This document shows, piece by piece, positions 5,229 through 8,746 of a stretch of 8,746 nucleotides of DNA. The notes under the pieces are model-generated. The model did no database searches. It had not been told where the DNA came from and saw only the letters and a program-made list of their open reading frames with translations. The stretch's first letter is position 1. Each line of letters starts with the position of its first letter. The position numbers and the translations under genes are program-made. The DNA comes from Planctomycetes bacterium RBG_16_43_13. Its GTDB lineage: Bacteria > Planctomycetota > MHYJ01. The stretch spans positions 1-8,746 of the forward strand of contig MHYJ01000073.1 in NCBI GenBank assembly GCA_001828445.1, written 5' to 3'.

Positions 5229-8120
5229 ATGACATCCAAAGGCAAGACATACGGCTGGATATTACTCGCATTAGTTGCCTGGGGGGTAATCTTCGGGATT
5301 TATGAGGTCGTCGAGAGGACATTCTTAATAAACTCCTCGCCATCAACCCTCCACATACTCCACATAATTCGCGGCACAGCCACATCCTTTATCCTCGCCG
5401 CTTTAGTGGCGTGGTATATTATGAGGCAGGGTGCTATTAAACCCACTGCTAAAGACGAAGTGAGAGAGTATGAGAGATACGAAATATCGGAAGAGGAGAG
5501 CATCCACAGGTCTCTCTGGCTCATCAACCTGCGATGGATAGCAATAATCGGCGTAACACTTACCACAACCACAGCAACCATATTCTTTAACGCCCTCTCT
5601 CGTTTCTCCATCATAGCACTCGGGCTGATAATCTGTGTAATGATCCTCTACAACCTCGCATTTCTCCGTGCAGTTCGACGCACCAGAACTACTAAGGCGG
5701 TTGCATTTTCACAAGTCCTCCTTGACCTAATATCGCTGACCCTGATGCTCCACTTCTCAGGCGGTATAGAGAACCCGTTCTTCACCTTCTTTATATTCCA
5801 CGTGATAATCGCCAGCATTCTTCTACAGAGAAAAGAATCGTATCTGATAGCTATTGTTACCTGCGTCCTTTTCACATCAATGGTGTTGCTCGAATATCTC
5901 GACTGGCTGACACATTATCCGCTCGGTATGGGATTAGGAGTTAGTATATTGACACTGCCCTATGTAATAGGCATCCTCTCTGCGTTTTGTGCCACTACAT
6001 TTTTCTCCGCCTACTTCGCAACTACCATAATGTCCGACCTCCGCAAGAGGCAACAGCAGTTAAAAGCGACGTCAGAGCAACTCGCTCAGGAGATGAAACG
6101 TATCAGAGAAATGGAGAATGAGTTAATCCAATCCAGCAAGATGGCGGCTATAGGCCAGCTCGCCACAGGCATCGCACACGAGATAAATAACCCCCTCGCC
6201 ACTATTTCCGCATCCACAGAATTCCTCCAGACATACGTCAATAAAGACAGCCGTTTATCAGGATTAGAACCGCTCACACGCCATCTCCAACGGATAGTTG
6301 ACCACGTATATAGGTGCAAGGATATCATCAACAACCTCCTCGGCTTCGCACGGAAGGAGGAAATGTCTATAAGTAGCGTCAACATAAATAAAGTTCTCTC
6401 AGAAACCGCAAGAATAATCGAGCAATCCACACCACTTACAGATAAACGGCTCGAACTAAAATTGGCAGACGGCTTACCGCATCTCCCCGCCAACGAGCAA
6501 CAACTCCAGCAGGTATTTACGAACCTCATCCACAACGCCCTCGACGCCATCCCCGCCTCAGGCACTATCTCTATCAAGACGTATCAGAAAGACGGCATAG
6601 GCGGTCTGCAAGACGATATGGGCAGTCCGCAGGACGGCGCCGTTTATGCGGAGGTCTCCGACACGGGTTGCGGTATAGCGAAGGACGTTTTACCCCGCAT
6701 ATTCGAACCGTTCTTCACCACGAAGCCCGTAGGAAAAGGGACAGGGTTGGGTCTCTACCTCTGCCACCAGATTATAAGCAGTTTGAAAGGGCAGATTACA
6801 GTGGATAGTAAAGTTGGCGTAGGGACAACCTTTCGGATATACTTGCCGATGAAGATGAAGGATACGAAAAGGATAATAGGGATAGTGTTGGCGGGCATTA
6901 TGACGATAGGCCTTTTAGGATGTTCTACGGCGGACACAAAATCCCAAAATCCAAATCCCAAATCCGAACTTGGAACTCTAAACTCTGAACTCGAAACTCG
7001 TATCCAATCGCTCATAAAACAACTGGACGACAATAAACCACAAATCCGTGAGCAGGCGACTAATGAACTGATAAACATAGGTAAGCCCGTTGAACCGTAT
7101 CTACAAAAGACGCTAACCGTAGTAAAAGGCAAAAATGCCGAGGTCGAGTGGCGGGTTAAACTGATACTAAAAGTAATGCCTGTTAGAGAGCGATTAAATT
7201 TCTCTGATGACTTATCAAAATGGTATCCAAACATCTATCTCGATTTAATAAAGGGCGATGCATCTGCCAAATTCCATATACTCCAGAAAATAACTGAGAT
7301 GGATAATAACAGAAAACCCTTACATGGTGTCACTGAAGATGACATAGCGGGTGTTATAGGTGAGGTGCTTATGGATGGCGGGAAAGGTTTATCCAGTGAA
7401 CAGAAACAAATAATTTGTGCTATCTGCAGAGGAGGCAGTCCTCGAGATACTTATTATGCTGTGAGTAAAAAATGGTATAAAAATGTGCCTAAGGCGGCAC
7501 CATATATTGCGAAATTTCTTAAAGATGATGATGTGATGACTCGGTTAGCCGCAATTTCCGCTCTTAAGGAACTCGGGGCTAAGGAGTATGTTAGTGATGT
7601 AACGGAGTTGCTTAAAGATTCTGATTCAGGAGTTCGCTATAATGCAGTAGAATCTCTGGGAAAGTTTGGAGCAGGGGAATCTATACCTGCGATAAGAGAG
7701 CTTCTAAAGGATAGTGATAGCGGGGTTCGTGGGCAAGCAGTAAGGGCTCTCGTAGCTCTTAATGCAACAGATGCAATAGTAGACATAAAGAAGTTACTAA
7801 AAGATACAGATAAGTATGTTCGTAGTTGTGCCATATCATCCCTTGTCAAGCTCAGTGGAAAAAAGGCAATAACGGATATAAAGATGATGCTAACGGATGA
7901 TGATATAAGAGTCCGTGCAGATGCATCTATAGCCATTGCAGAACTGGGTGTAAAAAATTCTATTCCTGAAAGTGTAATTGAGGACATAAAATCTTTGGTA
8001 CGCAAGTACCAACACGAAGGAGATATGCAGGAATATCTATATCGCCTCATTTTTACACTCCGTCAGTCAGGTATATCCAATAAAGAAATTGAAAAAACAA
8101 GAAAAGAGGCAATTAGATGA
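5229..8120 (+). CDS. RegB-like membrane histidine kinase fused in frame to a HEAT-repeat lipoprotein
   Basis: A continuous 963-codon frame. Residues 8-265 hold about eight membrane helices. Helices 3-8 match a RegB/PrrB-type core, with GGIENPF (178-184) corresponding to its conserved quinone-site GGxxNPF. A coiled coil (270-303) leads to the HisKA domain with phospho-acceptor His317 (G-I-A-H-E-I-N-N-P-L-A), then Cys363 in Y-R-C-K-D-I-I, the N-box (432-436), the G1 motif D-T-G-C-G-I (478-483), and the F/G2 motifs up to G-L-G-L. A normal kinase would end near F-R-I-Y-L-P (535-540). Instead a positively charged start, a hydrophobic core and lipobox L-L-G-C (Cys565) follow, then a repeat-derived linker (571-591), a helical region and five 31-residue HEAT repeats (757-911). 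The lipoprotein may alternatively start at Met541 or Met543. Codon use and base composition change at the junction. Upstream lies the aminotransferase gene, downstream an NtrC-type regulator. Confidence 0.88.
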   Translation: MTSKGKTYGWILLALVAWGVIFGIYEVVERTFLINSSPSTLHILHIIRGTATSFILAALVAWYIMRQGAIKPTAKDEVREYERYEISEEESIHRSLWLINLRWIAIIGVTLTTTTATIFFNALSRFSIIALGLIICVMILYNLAFLRAVRRTRTTKAVAFSQVLLDLISLTLMLHFSGGIENPFFTFFIFHVIIASILLQRKESYLIAIVTCVLFTSMVLLEYLDWLTHYPLGMGLGVSILTLPYVIGILSAFCATTFFSAYFATTIMSDLRKRQQQLKATSEQLAQEMKRIREMENELIQSSKMAAIGQLATGIAHEINNPLATISASTEFLQTYVNKDSRLSGLEPLTRHLQRIVDHVYRCKDIINNLLGFARKEEMSISSVNINKVLSETARIIEQSTPLTDKRLELKLADGLPHLPANEQQLQQVFTNLIHNALDAIPASGTISIKTYQKDGIGGLQDDMGSPQDGAVYAEVSDTGCGIAKDVLPRIFEPFFTTKPVGKGTGLGLYLCHQIISSLKGQITVDSKVGVGTTFRIYLPMKMKDTKRIIGIVLAGIMTIGLLGCSTADTKSQNPNPKSELGTLNSELETRIQSLIKQLDDNKPQIREQATNELINIGKPVEPYLQKTLTVVKGKNAEVEWRVKLILKVMPVRERLNFSDDLSKWYPNIYLDLIKGDASAKFHILQKITEMDNNRKPLHGVTEDDIAGVIGEVLMDGGKGLSSEQKQIICAICRGGSPRDTYYAVSKKWYKNVPKAAPYIAKFLKDDDVMTRLAAISALKELGAKEYVSDVTELLKDSDSGVRYNAVESLGKFGAGESIPAIRELLKDSDSGVRGQAVRALVALNATDAIVDIKKLLKDTDKYVRSCAISSLVKLSGKKAITDIKMMLTDDDIRVRADASIAIAELGVKNSIPESVIEDIKSLVRKYQHEGDMQEYLYRLIFTLRQSGISNKEIEKTRKEAIR
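6849..6923 (+). other. Internal lipoprotein signal sequence at the kinase/HEAT junction
   Basis: Residues 541-565 of the fusion look like a free-standing type II signal peptide: M-K-M-K-D-T-K-R, a hydrophobic core (I-I-G-I-V-L-A-G-I-M-T-I-G) and the lipobox L-L-G-C with Cys565. Two ATG codons (6849 and 6855) could start a separate lipoprotein, but neither has a Shine-Dalgarno sequence. With an even number of helices upstream, the kinase domain is cytoplasmic and this segment would be inserted N-in, the right orientation for signal peptidase II to cut before Cys565. Confidence 0.75.
6939..7001 (+). repeat. Nine degenerate heptanucleotide tandem repeats forming the linker
   Basis: Exactly 63 bases consist of nine 7-base units: four of the type AAATCCC/AAATCCG, then five of the type AACTCTG/AACTCGA. 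They encode residues 571-591, a Lys/Ser/Asn/Pro/Glu-rich linker directly after the lipobox. Since 7 is not a multiple of 3, gain or loss of one unit would shift the frame of everything downstream. The repeats resemble dispersed short tandem repeat elements of intergenic DNA captured into a coding region. Confidence 0.8.
7497..7961 (+). repeat. Five tandem 31-residue HEAT (PBS-lyase-like) repeats
   Basis: Residues 757-787, 788-818, 819-849, 850-880 and 881-911 align without gaps. Each carries I/V-x-x-L-L-K-D-x-D-x-x-V-R-x-x-A-x-x-x-L-x-x-L. Units 2 and 3 share L-L-K-D-S-D-S-G-V-R, which suggests recent duplication. HEAT arrays form a curved scaffold for protein-protein contacts. The C-terminal tail (912-963) is helical without recognisable motifs. 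Confidence 0.9.
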
Positions 8121-8195
8121 CTATAAAAATGCTAACAACTTTTAATTTTACATTGTAGTTTTTCGCTTTTTGACTTACATTTTTAGCTTATTACT

Positions 8196-8746
8196 ATGCG
8201 TCCGCACTCTATCCTCGTAGTAGATGACGAAGAGGGCTTTCGAGAGACGGTTCGGGAATACCTGACCGTTCAGGGCAATACTGCCGCCGCAGTCGGCTCG
8301 GCTGAGGATGCCCTCGCCCTCCTCCGCGAGCAAACATTCGACGTCGCCGTAGTCGATTTCCGTATGCCCGGTATGGACGGTCTCGCATTACTTAAGACGC
8401 TCAAGGCACAGCAATATCCAATGGAGGTTATCCTCATCACAGGACAGGGAACGGTATCCTCGGCAGTCGAGGCAATGAAGAACGGAGCATACACCTATCT
8501 CCTCAAACCCGTAAAATTAGAAGAACTTGAGATAGTAATACAGAAGGCACTCGAGAAGAGCAATCTCCTCCGCGAGAACATACTCCAAAAAGAGGAACTC
8601 CAATATCGCCGCAGGATAAAGGGCGGCGACATCATCTATAAAAGTAAGCCGATGCAGGAACTGATGCAACTTATAGATAAAATTGCCCCGTCCGACTCCA
8701 CCGTCCTCATACAGGGAGAGACAGGCACGGGAAAGGAACTCATCGC
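8196..8746 (+). CDS. NtrC-family sigma54-dependent response regulator (partial, cut by right edge)
   Basis: The first 183 codons are present. Residues 4-118 form a receiver domain: acidic pair Asp10/Asp11, phospho-acceptor Asp54 ([11 protein letters not shown]), Thr82 in L-I-T-G and Lys104 in L-L-K-P. A linker helix follows (119-142), then the beginning of the AAA+ domain with [10 protein letters not shown] and the Walker A motif G-E-T-G-T-G-K-E (174-181). The family oligomerises on phosphorylation and hydrolyses ATP to open sigma54 promoters. The GAFTGA loop and the DNA-binding domain lie beyond the window. It follows the kinase/HEAT gene after a 75-base AT-rich gap and is the obvious partner of that kinase. 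The ATG at 8196 fits the normal N-terminus of the family, though no Shine-Dalgarno is visible. Its CTC- and CGC-rich codon use matches the kinase, not the HEAT part between them. Confidence 0.93.
   Translation, partial: MRPHSILVVDDEEGFRETVREYLTVQGNTAAAVGSAEDALALLREQTFDVAVVDFRMPGMDGLALLKTLKAQQYPMEVILITGQGTVSSAVEAMKNGAYTYLLKPVKLEELEIVIQKALEKSNLLRENILQKEELQYRRRIKGGDIIYKSKPMQELMQLIDKIAPSDSTVLIQGETGTGKELI

Noticed and set aside
6086..6577. Open frame on the minus strand opposite the kinase domain
   Set aside because: Its translation has no recognisable domain, and it lies entirely antisense to strongly conserved kinase motifs.
7497..7961. Repeated units considered as a CRISPR array
   Set aside because: The repeats are coding, 93 bases long, diverged at DNA level and clearly HEAT motifs in protein.
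6755..8050. Minus-strand open frames opposite the lipoprotein/HEAT part
   Set aside because: They are serine/isoleucine-rich shadows of the repeat sequence without family features or ribosome binding sites.
8121..8195. Rho-independent terminator between the HEAT gene and the response regulator
   Set aside because: T-runs are present, but there is no GC-rich hairpin in front of them.
8171..8198. TTGACT followed by AT-rich bases as a separate promoter for the response regulator
   Set aside because: The only hexamer with acceptable spacing (TACTAT) overlaps the ATG, which would put the transcript start inside the gene.

Overview
The window comes from a Gram-negative-type bacterium. It carries exported proteins, a lipoprotein signal, a cobalamin riboswitch in front of an exported protein, a RegB-like sensor kinase and an NtrC-class regulator. 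I cannot name the species. HEAT-repeat lipoproteins, CAP and gluzincin proteins, and degenerate heptanucleotide repeats would fit an uncultured lineage such as the PVC or Omnitrophota-like groups, but this is only an impression.

Left part, minus strand (1-1248). A tRNA-Leu(UAA) gene with a plausible promoter reads leftward. Twelve bases after it begins a gene for a PP-loop ATP pyrophosphatase of the Dph6-related (COG2102) family. Further left is a cobalamin riboswitch, then the first 18 codons of an exported protein cut by the window edge, plausibly a B12 uptake component. The P4 loop of the riboswitch is interrupted by an 82-bp inverted-repeat element with a 4-bp direct duplication. Removing the element and one copy restores the canonical aptamer.

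Middle part, plus strand (1365-4051). Three exported proteins lie in tandem: a gluzincin-like pseudopeptidase that has lost its zinc/catalytic residues, an apparently active HEYTH gluzincin that starts directly after its stop codon, and a CAP-domain protein with an EF-hand-like loop and a C-terminal HEAT-like region. They look like one operon for surface or periplasmic proteins.

Right part, plus strand (4112-8746). A DegT/DnrJ/EryC1/StrS sugar aminotransferase is followed after one base by a membrane histidine kinase with a RegB-type quinone-site motif (GGIENPF). The kinase frame continues without a stop into a lipoprotein signal sequence, a linker made entirely of nine heptanucleotide repeats, and a HEAT-repeat domain. 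An NtrC-type sigma54 response regulator follows and is cut by the right edge. The kinase and regulator look like a cognate two-component pair into which a compositionally different HEAT lipoprotein gene has been spliced in frame. This fusion and the riboswitch insertion are the most unusual things in the window.
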